From: Amoebophrya sp. A120
Taxonomy: Eukaryota; Sar; Dinophyceae; Syndiniales; Amoebophryaceae
Length of the DNA: 64,000 nt
Reading direction: 5' to 3'
Assembly: GCA_905178155.1 (NCBI GenBank)
Contig: CAJINV010000009.1
Coordinates: forward strand, 1,893,666-1,957,665
Part shown: positions 54,693 through 63,774 of the stretch, piece by piece
Layout of the letters: every line of letters begins with the position of its first letter
How positions within the stretch are numbered: the stretch's first letter is position 1
Made by a program: the position numbers and the translations under genes
Notes under the pieces: model-generated
Told to the model about the DNA's origin: nothing
The model's input: only the letters and a program-made list of their open reading frames with translations
Database searches by the model: none

Positions 54693-57659
54693 ATGCTGTT
54701 CGTCGTTATCTTTCTTTGCTTTCTCCTTTCGCAGCACCAGCGGGTCATGGGCGGTCGCAGAGACCCGACCAGGATCCGCCGACCCCACCGCGCTTGCAAT
54801 CAACCGGTAACGCCAGGCGATTGGGTCTTCGTACTGACGCAGAACTGCCAGCGAGCGAATTTTCGGTACTTGGAGGGCGTTGACCAGTCGGCGCCCCTCC
54901 AGCAGGTGCAACAGGCGGAGAAGGTCCGCGGTGTGTTCCAGCACATCGCGGTGAACAAGGCGAAGGTCTCACTCCTGTCCGATGTAACTTGGAGCGGAGC
55001 ACGTGGTGCACATCTAAAGCGGTACGAGTTCACCAACGGCCAGCACTACGTTTACGGAGGAGGAAGAGTGGCCATCGTCTTGCACAAGTCCATTCTGTTC
55101 GCAGCGGATGGAAAATCTCTCATCAGACCGGTCGTCAAGTTTTTCGGCCCCCGCATTATGGCGCTTTTCATACGCGGGACGTGGTTTGCGGTGGGATACC
55201 AGCCAAGCGACACGGTTGCGGACTTCGCAGAACTGGACCAGTTCTTACTTTGGCGCGAAAAACTTTTGTTTGCGACGGGGACCAGCAGCATCATCTTTGG
55301 CGGAGACTTCAACTCAGCAATTTCCCAGTTGCCCCGAGGCCCAGAGGATGAAGAAGCAGGAGCAGCAGCGGCGATCGGCTCGGCCGTGCTGCTGGAACCC
55401 CCCGCGAACCCCCGTCCGGGACATAACAACATGCGGCTTGCAATCGATAACATGTTGTGTATTCCGGACACCTTTAAGTCCATCCACAGGCGAGGCACGT
55501 GGAGGCATCCGGCAACAGGGCGATGGTACGAGATCGACTATTTCTACACATCGCGACAGGTTCAGTTCGGAAACGTGAAAACCATCCAGCCCAAATTTCT
55601 CACCGACCACCGTGGCAAGCGCATGGCAGTCAAGTTAGGCCTTTCGCAGAAGGACAAGCGCGAAATCCGACACCGAGTAATGACAATTACGCCGTCCCCA
55701 CCATATGAAGCGCTCCGGCGCGACGAAACAGCGCAGACGGCTTTTGCAGCGGAGACGGATGCCAACCTTCGGAAAGAACAGCAAGACGGAAGCAGCAGCT
55801 TGGCCACTAGGTGGGACACCTTTACGACAGTAGTAGCGAGCAGCGCGACGGCGGTTGTTCCGGCAAATCAGGAGAGGGGTGCGCAGCAGTATCCCCCTTG
55901 GCTGAATGTTCGGAAGTTCCGCGAGTACAAGAACGAAAAAGAGGACCTACTGTACTCCCGATTTTTAGCAGCGGACGCGAACGAGCGGCAGCAGTACAAC
56001 AGGCGACTGCGGACGATCGAGAAGGATTACCGAGCTGCTGAGAAGTTGGACTTCGAAGATTACATCGACCGTATTGCAGACGAGTGCCAGGCGGAGTATG
56101 GTCAGTGCGGCAGAATTGACTACGCAAGGTTACGGCGCACAGGTGTGATTTTTGAACCAACGGCGGGAGCAAGGGTGAGACAGGCGATCCCGTTCACCGT
56201 AGAGGACGCGAAGAAGCACTTCAGCAAGCTGATGCTGCGAACGGCGGACGTCCCGCAAGGATTTCAGGAGGCTTTGGAGAGAAATCTGGAGCAGCTCCCG
56301 GAATCTGCGGACCCGATGTGGGGCATACCCGACGAAGGCGAAGTCGCTCACTGTGTCAAGCAGATGAAGGACTGCGCGTTGGGAGTGGACCAGATTCACA
56401 TTGCCCACATCAAGCACCTCGGCGACGATTCTTGGGATTTTCTAGTGAAGTTGGTGCAGGATTGTTTCAGAACGAAAACGATTCCGGATGCGGCGCACTT
56501 GGTGCGCATGAACGCCCTCCACAAGGGGAAGAACCTTAATCCGCGGCTGTTAGACAACTACCGCGCCATTGCGGTGGCGACCTTTCTCTCGAAACTGTGT
56601 GAGACCATTCTGCAGAGAAGACTCAAGCACTACCTCGAGCGGATTGGTTTCTACCGGGAGACGGCGACACAGCGCGGGTTTCGGTCAGACTGCTCGACGG
56701 CGGACTTGGTGATGATGTTGCAGTTCATAGCGGACCAGACGAGAACAGTGGCGCGGGAGTCGATCTTGGACGAATTAGTTTTGGTTTTGATCGACTTCAA
56801 GAAGGCATTTCCGAGCGTGATCCGGGAGCTTGTATACCGCATCCTGCGGCGTGCGGGCGTTCCGGGAACAAACGTGGACTTTCTGGCACACTTACACGAC
56901 AAGGCAACGTTTTACATCATGGTGGACCGCGAGCCATCTGAAGAGTGGAAAGCAACGCGTGGGATGAAAGAAGGAGGCCCATCCAGCCCCGATGGCTACG
57001 GGATTCTAAGCGAAGTCATGTATCGGGAGTTGGCGCGCAGGCTGAGCGGCATCAAGTTGGCAACGACGGGCGATTTTTTGTCGAAGCTTGCGGCGTTTAC
57101 GGATGAGCAGAACACCAACCCCGCAGCGGTGCGCAAGGTGGTCGCCTTGCTTTTTGCAGACGATGCTACGCTTCCGACGACACTACGGGAGGCGCCAATG
57201 GTTGAGAGCACGATCAAAGACGTGGCGACAACTTTCGGCCAGGAGGTGCACCCGGACAAGACGGAGCGGCTTCTACTACAGGGACCACACTTCCACTACC
57301 CCGGCCCAAGACAAAAGGATGGGACACCACCAATACCACCCGGATTCGAGGAAAAAGTAAAAATTGTAGGATGCGAACTGTCCACGTACCACAGCGCGGG
57401 AGTGTGCCTCGGGCGGCACTTGAAGAAGGCGCGCGGAGCGTGGGCGGAGTGGAGACCGATTCTACTACGGGCGCGCGGACGGATTGATAGTCATATCTAC
57501 AACTTTAACAAAAATTCAAAAGAGTTCAGTGCATCTCTTGAGTTCAGTGCACCTTTTGAGTTCAGTGCACCTTTTGAGTTCAGTGCATCTTTTGAGTTCA
57601 GTGCACCTTTTGAGTTCACTAAACCTTTTGAGTTCTTCTTCGTCACACATCATACATAG
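54693..57659 (+). CDS. Retrotransposon endonuclease-reverse transcriptase, 3'-truncated
   Basis: The ATG at 54693 opens a 988-codon frame. The frame is also open for about 30 codons upstream, so the start is not certain. Residues about 45-310 form an APE-like endonuclease: NCQRANFR, LLSDVTWSGARG, GGDFNS (about 203) and TDHRG (about 303). Residues about 470-900 form the reverse transcriptase: LHKGKNLNPRLLDNYRAIAV, DFKKAFPSV for motif A (Asp about 701), EGGPSSPDGYG for motif B, and FADDA for motif C (about 821), where FADD replaces the usual YADD. HPDKTE follows. Real coding ends near residue 932. Beyond that the frame runs into an 18-bp minisatellite and reads a 6-residue repeat until the stop. 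The catalytic residues look intact, but the protein lacks its C-terminus, so this copy is probably inactive. Confidence 0.9.
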   Translation: MLFVVIFLCFLLSQHQRVMGGRRDPTRIRRPHRACNQPVTPGDWVFVLTQNCQRANFRYLEGVDQSAPLQQVQQAEKVRGVFQHIAVNKAKVSLLSDVTWSGARGAHLKRYEFTNGQHYVYGGGRVAIVLHKSILFAADGKSLIRPVVKFFGPRIMALFIRGTWFAVGYQPSDTVADFAELDQFLLWREKLLFATGTSSIIFGGDFNSAISQLPRGPEDEEAGAAAAIGSAVLLEPPANPRPGHNNMRLAIDNMLCIPDTFKSIHRRGTWRHPATGRWYEIDYFYTSRQVQFGNVKTIQPKFLTDHRGKRMAVKLGLSQKDKREIRHRVMTITPSPPYEALRRDETAQTAFAAETDANLRKEQQDGSSSLATRWDTFTTVVASSATAVVPANQERGAQQYPPWLNVRKFREYKNEKEDLLYSRFLAADANERQQYNRRLRTIEKDYRAAEKLDFEDYIDRIADECQAEYGQCGRIDYARLRRTGVIFEPTAGARVRQAIPFTVEDAKKHFSKLMLRTADVPQGFQEALERNLEQLPESADPMWGIPDEGEVAHCVKQMKDCALGVDQIHIAHIKHLGDDSWDFLVKLVQDCFRTKTIPDAAHLVRMNALHKGKNLNPRLLDNYRAIAVATFLSKLCETILQRRLKHYLERIGFYRETATQRGFRSDCSTADLVMMLQFIADQTRTVARESILDELVLVLIDFKKAFPSVIRELVYRILRRAGVPGTNVDFLAHLHDKATFYIMVDREPSEEWKATRGMKEGGPSSPDGYGILSEVMYRELARRLSGIKLATTGDFLSKLAAFTDEQNTNPAAVRKVVALLFADDATLPTTLREAPMVESTIKDVATTFGQEVHPDKTERLLLQGPHFHYPGPRQKDGTPPIPPGFEEKVKIVGCELSTYHSAGVCLGRHLKKARGAWAEWRPILLRARGRIDSHIYNFNKNSKEFSASLEFSAPFEFSAPFEFSASFEFSAPFEFTKPFEFFFVTHHT
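57522..57629 (+). repeat. 18-bp minisatellite, six copies
   Basis: Unit GAGTTCAGTGCACCTTTT starts at 57522, 57540, 57558, 57576, 57594 and 57612 with one to four substitutions. A shorter, degenerate TTCACAGAA-type repeat continues to about 57712. The unit length is a multiple of three, so the upstream frame passes through it as a repeated EFSAPF-like hexapeptide. Confidence 0.9.
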
Positions 57660-57889
57660 TTCACGAGAGTTCACAAAATTCACAGAATTCACAGAGTTCA
57701 CAAAATTCAATCTTGATCTGAGCATCATCAATCTTACAATCATCATCTCATTCACCGAGCCACTATCTCGATCTTCAAGTCATAATCTCATTTAGAAAAT
57801 CACAATCCATCATCTCGATCTCCGAATCCTTATCGCGATCTTAAAGTCGTAAATCCTTTTCGAAAGTCATAATCTTCGATCTCAGACAC

Positions 57890-59874
57890 AATATCTCGAT
57901 CGCAGAGCCTTCATCTCAATCCCATTCATAATCTCCATCTTGGAAAAATTATACACACTTTCATGCCATCACTATTCCAATCGTAAAATCTTCATCGCAG
58001 TCTTAAAGTCATGCTCTGCACTGAAAATCGCAATGCATCACCATCATCATATCGAATGGGCGGGGGGGGGGGGGGGGGGGGGGGCGAGGGCCCCCCGCAC
58101 TTATCTCGATCGCAGAGTCTTCGCCTCCATCTCATTCATAATCTCCATCGTGGAAAAATTATAAACACTTTCAAACCACCACTATTCCAATCTTAAAATC
58201 TTCATCGCAGTCTTAAAATCCTACTTCGCACTGAAAATCGCAATGCATCACCATCATCATATCGAATGGGCGGGGGGGGTGCGGGGGGGGGCGAGGGCCC
58301 CCCGCACTTATCTCGATCGCAGAGTCTTCGCCTCCATCTCATTCATAATCTCCATCGTGGAAAAATTATAAACACTTTCAAACCACCACTATTCCAATCT
58401 TAAAATCTTCATCGCAGTCTTAAAATCCTACTTCGCACTGAAAATCGCAATGCATCACCATCATCATATCGAATGGGCGGGGGGGGTGCGGGGGGGGGCG
58501 AGGGCCCCCCGCACTTATCTCGATCGCAGAGTCTTCGCCTCCATCTCATTCATAATCTCCATCGTGGAAAAATTATAAACACTTTCAAACCACCACTATT
58601 CCAATCTTAAAATCTTCATCGCAGTCTTAAAATCCTACTTCGCACTGAAAATCGCAATGCATCACCATCATCATATCGAATGGGCGGGGGGGGTGCGGGG
58701 GGGGGCGAGGGCCCCCCGCACTTATCTCGATCGCAGAGTCTTCGCCTCCATCTCATTCATAATCTCCATCGTGGAAAAATTATAAACACTTTCAAACCAC
58801 CACTATTCCAATCTTAAAATCTTCATCGCAGTCTTAAAATCCTACTTCGCACTGAAAATCGCAATGCATCACCATCATCATATCGAATGGGCGGGGGGGG
58901 TGCGGGGGGGGGCGAGGGCCCCCCGCACTTATCTCGATCGCAGAGTCTTCGCCTCCATCTCATTCATAATCTCCATCGTGGAAAAATTATAAACACTTTC
59001 AAACCACCACTATTCCAATCTTAAAATCTTCATCGCAGTCTTAAAATCCTACTTCGCACTGAAAATCGCAATGCATCACCATCATCATATCGAATGGGCG
59101 GGGGGGGTGCGGGGGGGGGCGAGGGCCCCCCGCACTTATCTCGATCGCAGAGTCTTCGCCTCCATCTCATTCATAATCTCCATCGTGGAAAAATTATAAA
59201 CACTTTCAAACCACCACTATTCCAATCTTAAAATCTTCATCGCAGTCTTAAAATCCTACTTCGCACTGAAAATCGCAATGCATCACCATCATCATATCGA
59301 ATGGGCGGGGGGGGTGCGGGGGGGGGCGAGGGCCCCCCGCACTTATCTCGATCGCAGAGTCTTCGCCTCCATCTCATTCATAATCTCCATCGTGGAAAAA
59401 TTATAAACACTTTCAAACCACCACTATTCCAATCTTAAAATCTTCATCGCAGTCTTAAAATCCTACTTCGCACTGAAAATCGCAATGCATCACCATCATC
59501 ATATCGAATGGGCGGGGGGGGTGCGGGGGGGGGCGAGGGCCCCCCGCACTTATCTCGATCGCAGAGTCTTCGCCTCCATCTCATTCATAATCTCCATCGT
59601 GGAAAAATTATAAACACTTTCAAACCACCACTATTCCAATCTTAAAATCTTCATCGCAGTCTTAAAATCCTACTTCGCACTGAAAATCGCAATGCATCAC
59701 CATCATCATATCGAATGGGCGGGGGGGGTGCGGGGGGGGGCGAGGGCCCCCCGCACTTATCTCGATCGCAGAGTCTTCGCCTCCATCTCATTCATAATCT
59801 CCATCGTGGAAAAATTATAAACACTTTCAAACCACCACTATTCCAATCTTAAAATCTTCATCGCAGTCTTAAAA
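57890..59874. repeat. 207-bp satellite array, about 9.6 copies
   Basis: TTATCTCGATCGCAGAG recurs at 58101, 58308, 58515, 58722, 58929, 59136, 59343, 59550 and 59757, exactly 207 bp apart. The first copy (about 57890-58097) is diverged and has one long G-run. The later copies look identical by eye. Each carries GATCGCAGAG, TCTTAAAATC phrases and a G-rich/C-rich hairpin (TGCGGGGGG ... CCCCCCGCA). The array ends at the N. The sequence just upstream (57715-57890) has related degenerate phrases and may be its ancestor. Confidence 0.95.
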
Positions 59875-59875
59875 N
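59875..59875. other. Assembly gap or unresolved base (N)
   Basis: A single N sits exactly where the satellite array stops in mid-unit and unrelated sequence begins. It probably stands for a gap of unknown length in the satellite. Confidence 0.9.
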
Positions 59876-60240
59876 AAAGCTAGACCGTCGCTGTTCGGGG
59901 ATGAACTGTGGATATGAGAGGGTGGGGCGATTGTAAGTATGAACCGCAGCAAGGCCCCTAGGGGTTCGCCAGCGCGAGGGCGAAGCAACCTGCCCGCGCC
60001 CCCGCCTGTGGCATACGTGCCCGGCGTAGCTTTTTGATCATCGTTTCTTGCTCCTGGGCCTGGCCTACTGCAGATCTCGCATGCCGGCTAGCCAGCATGA
60101 CTGCGTGGCCGGCCGCGCAACTTGAACTTCTAACAGCCTTGGATGCGTATCTTCTTTTCTAATCGATCGTTTGCTTTTTTATCATCGTCTTATCATCATC
60201 ATCATCATCATCATCGCCATCGTCTATCCTGCGCGGGGTA
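59876..60240. other. GC-rich non-satellite segment with ATC microsatellite
   Basis: No gene is recognised. An ATC microsatellite lies at about 60191-60214. A GACTGCGTGGCCGGC phrase (about 60100) nearly matches one at 52.5 kb. It may be a fragment of another dispersed element. Confidence 0.45.
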
Positions 60241-61749
60241 TTGCGCAATAGAGGGCTAAAAAGTTTCTTCGTGGCAGCAGGAGAGGGCGATATTAGTTCC
60301 TTCATTGCTGCAGACGCGACCTCTACTGTCTGGGTGGTTCTGATGTGTACGCAGGAAAAGTACGAAGTCGGACCCTCAATACGTACGCAGGGACAGAATC
60401 GCGCAAACAGGGGGGGGGCTTGCGGCGGTCTTCCCCACGACCGGGAAACTGCGGCGCCATCCCCCAACGAAGGCTTCGCGTGTGTTCCCTACCGAGTACC
60501 ACTGCGCCTCTGCGAAAAAAGTTCGCGCAAGCGGCTCCGCGTTCCTGCGGGACGGGTTGGGGCCGGTCTCCCTCCCCCCAGGAGTGAGCCGCCTTCCTTG
60601 CTTCCTCACCCACCACCCCCACTAACCCTACTACCCATTCTAGCGCAAGTTTGCGCTGTCACGCCGAGCGGGCGAAGCTATTCGATTCTCGTCAACTACT
60701 ACAAGCGAGGCAGCCTGATCAAGTCCAATGTGCTCTCGCATGTCTACTACAACGCAGCAGTGCGGCTGTGGAACGAGCGCAGTTATCAGGAAATCAATGT
60801 CTTCATCAATAAGATGCTGCGAACCATCACAGGCACTGCGATTCCGGGAATGGTAGGGGTGGCAAACAACTACACACTACGGAGAAGGTTCGGCATCCAA
60901 AGTGCGCGAACAGCGATCGAGAGGATCACTATCGACTACCTAGGGCACAAGATCCGGATGGGAAGAGACGAGCCAGGCGAAGGCCTAGAAAAAGGAAACA
61001 CGTACCGCGCTCGCTTCCCGGATGGGCGCACCGACCACCACCTGATCTACGGCAGATTGATCACGATTTCGGCAGGTGCGCAAGGCAACAGGCGGATGCA
61101 GCGCAGGACGCTAGCCAAGCAGTGGCTCGAAATCATGGGGCGCGCGCAACTCCGGCCTGACATGACGCGGAAGCAGTGGAACGAGGCGGCTACGCTCTAC
61201 ATTCGCAAGATTGAGGAGCAAGAGCGCTTGGCAGCGTACGCAGCGGACGGCGCCGGAAACGTCGAGAAGCGACGCGACGAACTGCTCGCCGGTCATGGTG
61301 TCAACGCAGGCGCCAGCGAGATACGGCTGAGGAAGAACGTACACGAAGAGGGCGAGTTGATCGCCAGCCACAGCGTTATCTCGCAGTACCAGTGCCCGCA
61401 CTGTTTTGTGCGTTTCCCCGACGGCGGCAGCGGCTTCAAGTCGCACAAAACTAGGTGTGGGAAGGTCGATTATACAGGTGTGAACTTTGATGATGTCATC
61501 TGTATTCGAACTTTTGCAGCAGGACGGACCCAATTGCCTTGGGGCAATCGTTGGCATTGTAAAAAGTGCGGCACTACAGGCACTGATGGCAAGGCCACTA
61601 GTGGGCAGGGGGTCAAGTGTGCACTGAAGCTGGCGCAGCATGCTCAGACTTGTGACCCCGCTCAGAAGAAGGGGAGGAGGCAGGACGAGGTCCTGCAGTA
61701 CATGTCTGATCTGCAAGCGTTTGATGCCCTCAACCCCGTGGCGCATTAG
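60241..61749 (+). CDS. Retrotransposon C-terminal region with zinc-finger motifs, 5'-truncated
   Basis: The frame is open from 60241, but the codon there is TTG, and the first 130 residues (Arg/Pro/Gly-rich) do not look like part of the family. Supported coding begins near 60640, after a CTAAC-pyrimidine-CATTCTAG sequence that resembles an intron 3' end. SNVLSHVYYNAAVRLW and MLRTITGTAIPGM (about residues 160-200) match the post-RT region of LINE proteins. A basic helical stretch follows. A C-terminal zinc-binding region comes next: CPHC at about 385-388 with a downstream HKTRC, then WHCKKC with a later HAQTC. The stop is at 61747-61749. It is read as the second half of the reverse transcriptase at 54693. 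Confidence 0.75.
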   Translation: MRNRGLKSFFVAAGEGDISSFIAADATSTVWVVLMCTQEKYEVGPSIRTQGQNRANRGGACGGLPHDRETAAPSPNEGFACVPYRVPLRLCEKSSRKRLRVPAGRVGAGLPPPRSEPPSLLPHPPPPLTLLPILAQVCAVTPSGRSYSILVNYYKRGSLIKSNVLSHVYYNAAVRLWNERSYQEINVFINKMLRTITGTAIPGMVGVANNYTLRRRFGIQSARTAIERITIDYLGHKIRMGRDEPGEGLEKGNTYRARFPDGRTDHHLIYGRLITISAGAQGNRRMQRRTLAKQWLEIMGRAQLRPDMTRKQWNEAATLYIRKIEEQERLAAYAADGAGNVEKRRDELLAGHGVNAGASEIRLRKNVHEEGELIASHSVISQYQCPHCFVRFPDGGSGFKSHKTRCGKVDYTGVNFDDVICIRTFAAGRTQLPWGNRWHCKKCGTTGTDGKATSGQGVKCALKLAQHAQTCDPAQKKGRRQDEVLQYMSDLQAFDALNPVAH

Positions 61750-61853
61750 GTTCCAAAAGTGTTCTAACTATTCGATCATCCGTGGTGCGTGTGTTGTTGA
61801 TTCAAAAAAATGATGTTGATTTTTGTGCGCCAAGAAAAAGTAAGAGCTGATGC

Positions 61854-61924
61854 GTGGCGCACACACCCACGCTTGTAGTGGCGCACATACCCACTACGAC
61901 TACATAGTGGCGCACACACCCACT
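61854..61924. repeat. Three copies of GTGGCGCACACACCCAC
   Basis: Copies start at 61854, 61878 and 61907 with at most one substitution. They lie about 100 bp after the retroelement stop and could be part of its 3' UTR. Confidence 0.75.
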
Positions 61925-62177
61925 CCCTGTAGTCTGTCCAGATTTCTGCTCCTCCTCTGTGTTTTCGTTTGCTCTGGTTAGCTGTCTGCTGCTCGAAAAA
62001 TACTCGCGTCCTACTTGTGAAACGCGATGGTAAGGCAACTTTTCAAAAAAACCTGTCTTCTTGTTGCACATCTATGTTTTTCTCCCGTTCCCTAGTTTAG
62101 TCTACTGCACTCAGATCGTAACTTCTATCTCCAATCGCCGCGCGGTCTAAAAAATCGTTTCACATTGGAACGATAAG

Positions 62178-62789
62178 ATGCTGCGTCGTGTTGAACGCAT
62201 CGAAAAAGAACGCTGCCTGATGGTGCAGTTCAACCATCCGGAAATCCGCTGGCCGCGGAAGGACAACAGTCCAAATGGCGACTTCCTTACGACCTTCGAC
62301 AAGGAGCAAAAGAAGTCCTTCCTCCGCCTGATGGGTACCCATTTCCAGGGTGCTCAGCCGTCGGCCAAGCAGATGGAGTACCAGACCAAGGACGACGGTA
62401 CTTCTGAGCTGACGGAGCTGCAGGACGACTGGACCGACGCCCAAAAAGCCGACTTCACCGCCAAGAAAACCGATTTTGTGACCTTGTGGGGTTCCATTGC
62501 GGACGCCCCGGAGCTGGTTGAGTACATCAACTGGAAGAACAACAACTGGATCCAGGTCGTTTTTCACTTGGGCGAGCACCACAGCAAGGTCATGGATCTG
62601 GCCCGCGTCGTCGACAACAATCCCTTCCGCAAGTACTTCAGTCGTGGCCTGAAGTTGAAACCGATGCAGATGGGCAAGCCGAAGGAGAACGCTAACGGTG
62701 CCAATGGCAACAGCAACGTGAAGAAGAAGGGCGGCAAGAAGGGCAAGGGCAAGGGCGGCAAAAAGGGCAACGGAGGGAAGCAGCAGTAG
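62178..62789 (+). CDS. Lysine-rich-tailed protein of unknown function
   Basis: A 203-codon frame runs from the ATG at 62178 to the TAG at 62787. Residues 1-160 are mixed and probably ordered, with several Trp and charged residues (NHPEIRWPRKDN, ELVEYINWKNNNW). The last 35 residues are almost only Lys, Gly and Asn, a nucleic-acid-binding type of tail. The composition looks truly coding. It lies on the same strand as the retroelement and only 430 bp downstream, so it could be an accessory ORF of a mobile element or a separate host gene. I found no motif that decides this. Confidence 0.65.
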   Translation: MLRRVERIEKERCLMVQFNHPEIRWPRKDNSPNGDFLTTFDKEQKKSFLRLMGTHFQGAQPSAKQMEYQTKDDGTSELTELQDDWTDAQKADFTAKKTDFVTLWGSIADAPELVEYINWKNNNWIQVVFHLGEHHSKVMDLARVVDNNPFRKYFSRGLKLKPMQMGKPKENANGANGNSNVKKKGGKKGKGKGGKKGNGGKQQ

Positions 62790-63105
62790 TGGTTTGGTCT
62801 TGCGACCTTGTCACGCTACCAGTGCACTTCTTCATCATTTACACCTTCTCCGACACACTCAATCACACGATAACGACGTGCAGCAAGCACGACAGTCCTG
62901 TGCGATCCTACGATGGGGCGCATGTTTGAAGATGATGATGAGTGACGATGAAAGAAACACATGCGTTTTTTCACAAATGTACTCCAGTCACGTAATGGAG
63001 TAATGCACTACAACACTGATGGCGCTGCCTGGCACCACATCAGCCAGGAGCACAAGCTGCTTGACATCCTCAGTCAAGAGCTACGACAGACAGACGTTGA
63101 CTTAC

Positions 63106-63683
63106 GTGCCTCGCACGGTAAACAGACTGTAAGTGTGCAAATCAAATCAAATCAAAAATCTATCGATTCTATTTCTAAGCTAGCATCAAGAGTCAAAAGC
63201 TATCACGATGAAATTGTAAAAATAAGTACGAGTTGGGGCGCCTCCGTCATGCGCCCAGCGATTGATGTCGCCACCCAGGGACTGCCACGTTTGCATCGCC
63301 GTTTGGCACTCGGTCTGTTTGATGAGGTTTTCAAGAACAATTTCAGCGAGAATTATCACTACAGAGTTTCATCTCCTTGCTTAGCAGGAGCGCCATCATT
63401 CTCATCGTCGTACGACTACAGTATCGCAGAGCTGTAGTTTCAAAGAGCGAACGCCCCCTGCGCCTGCCGTACAAAAGCAGGAGAAGAGGCGAAAAGAAAA
63501 TGTTCAAAATAGACTTCGTCTCACCGTGCTTTGGCCCGCCTTGAATCTTTGCCACCAGACCTCGCCGATGTAGTGTCCGCAGGTCCAGGTTCGGTGGTTG
63601 ATGATCCCGAAATTTCGGTGCACCTCGAACTTTTCCGTCGTAATCATGTTTTTGATCCCCTCGCTGTTGCAGCTGATGCACTC
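63106..63683 (-). CDS. Partial Cys-containing protein gene, three exons including a 21-bp exon
   Basis: Three minus-strand exons with good borders join in phase: 63683-63525 (acceptor GCATAG, donor GTGAGA), 63314-63230 (acceptor AAACAG, donor GTACTT) and 63126-63106 (acceptor CTTACAG, donor GTAAGT). The first encodes 53 residues with CISC, a single later Cys-Gly-His and GEVWWQRFKAG. The second encodes 28 residues with one Cys. The third adds a CLPC motif. Three Cys pairs or singles suggest a small zinc-binding domain. The gene has no start here (upstream exons should lie to the right, perhaps outside the window), and its 3' end was not fixed. A plus-strand ORF over the same region (62961-63437) is considered its shadow. 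Confidence 0.5.
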
Positions 63684-63774
63684 CTATGCATTGCAAAAGT
63701 ATCGCACTAGTATAAATCTCTACCATGACTAGTTATAAGTCAGAAAACCCATTACTTAATAGTATCCCGCAATA

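Larger units (their letters stand above)
54693..61749 (+). mobile_element. APE-type non-LTR retrotransposon, split by satellite DNA and an assembly gap
   Basis: Two plus-strand coding blocks fit one LINE-like element: endonuclease plus reverse transcriptase (54693 to about 57495) and a C-terminal zinc-finger block (about 60640-61749). The first block ends just after the reverse transcriptase thumb region (LLRARGRIDS). The second opens with the helical segment that normally follows (SNVLSHVYYNAAVRLW). Between them are a minisatellite, a 207-bp satellite and the N at 59875. This suggests either insertion of satellite DNA into the element or a scaffold that wrongly joins two copies. No 5' or 3' border and no poly(A) tail were identified. 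Confidence 0.8.

Noticed and set aside
57890-59874. CRISPR array
   Set aside because: The repeats are contiguous 207-bp units without unique spacers, in a eukaryotic genome; this is a satellite.
60612-60640. Telomere-like CTAACCCTA sequence
   Set aside because: It occurs once, inside a pyrimidine-rich stretch ending in TAG, and looks like an intron 3' end or chance sequence rather than a telomeric array.
62961-63437. 158-codon plus-strand ORF
   Set aside because: The opposite strand has three exons with matched phases and good splice sites; both cannot easily be real, and the plus ORF has no domain.
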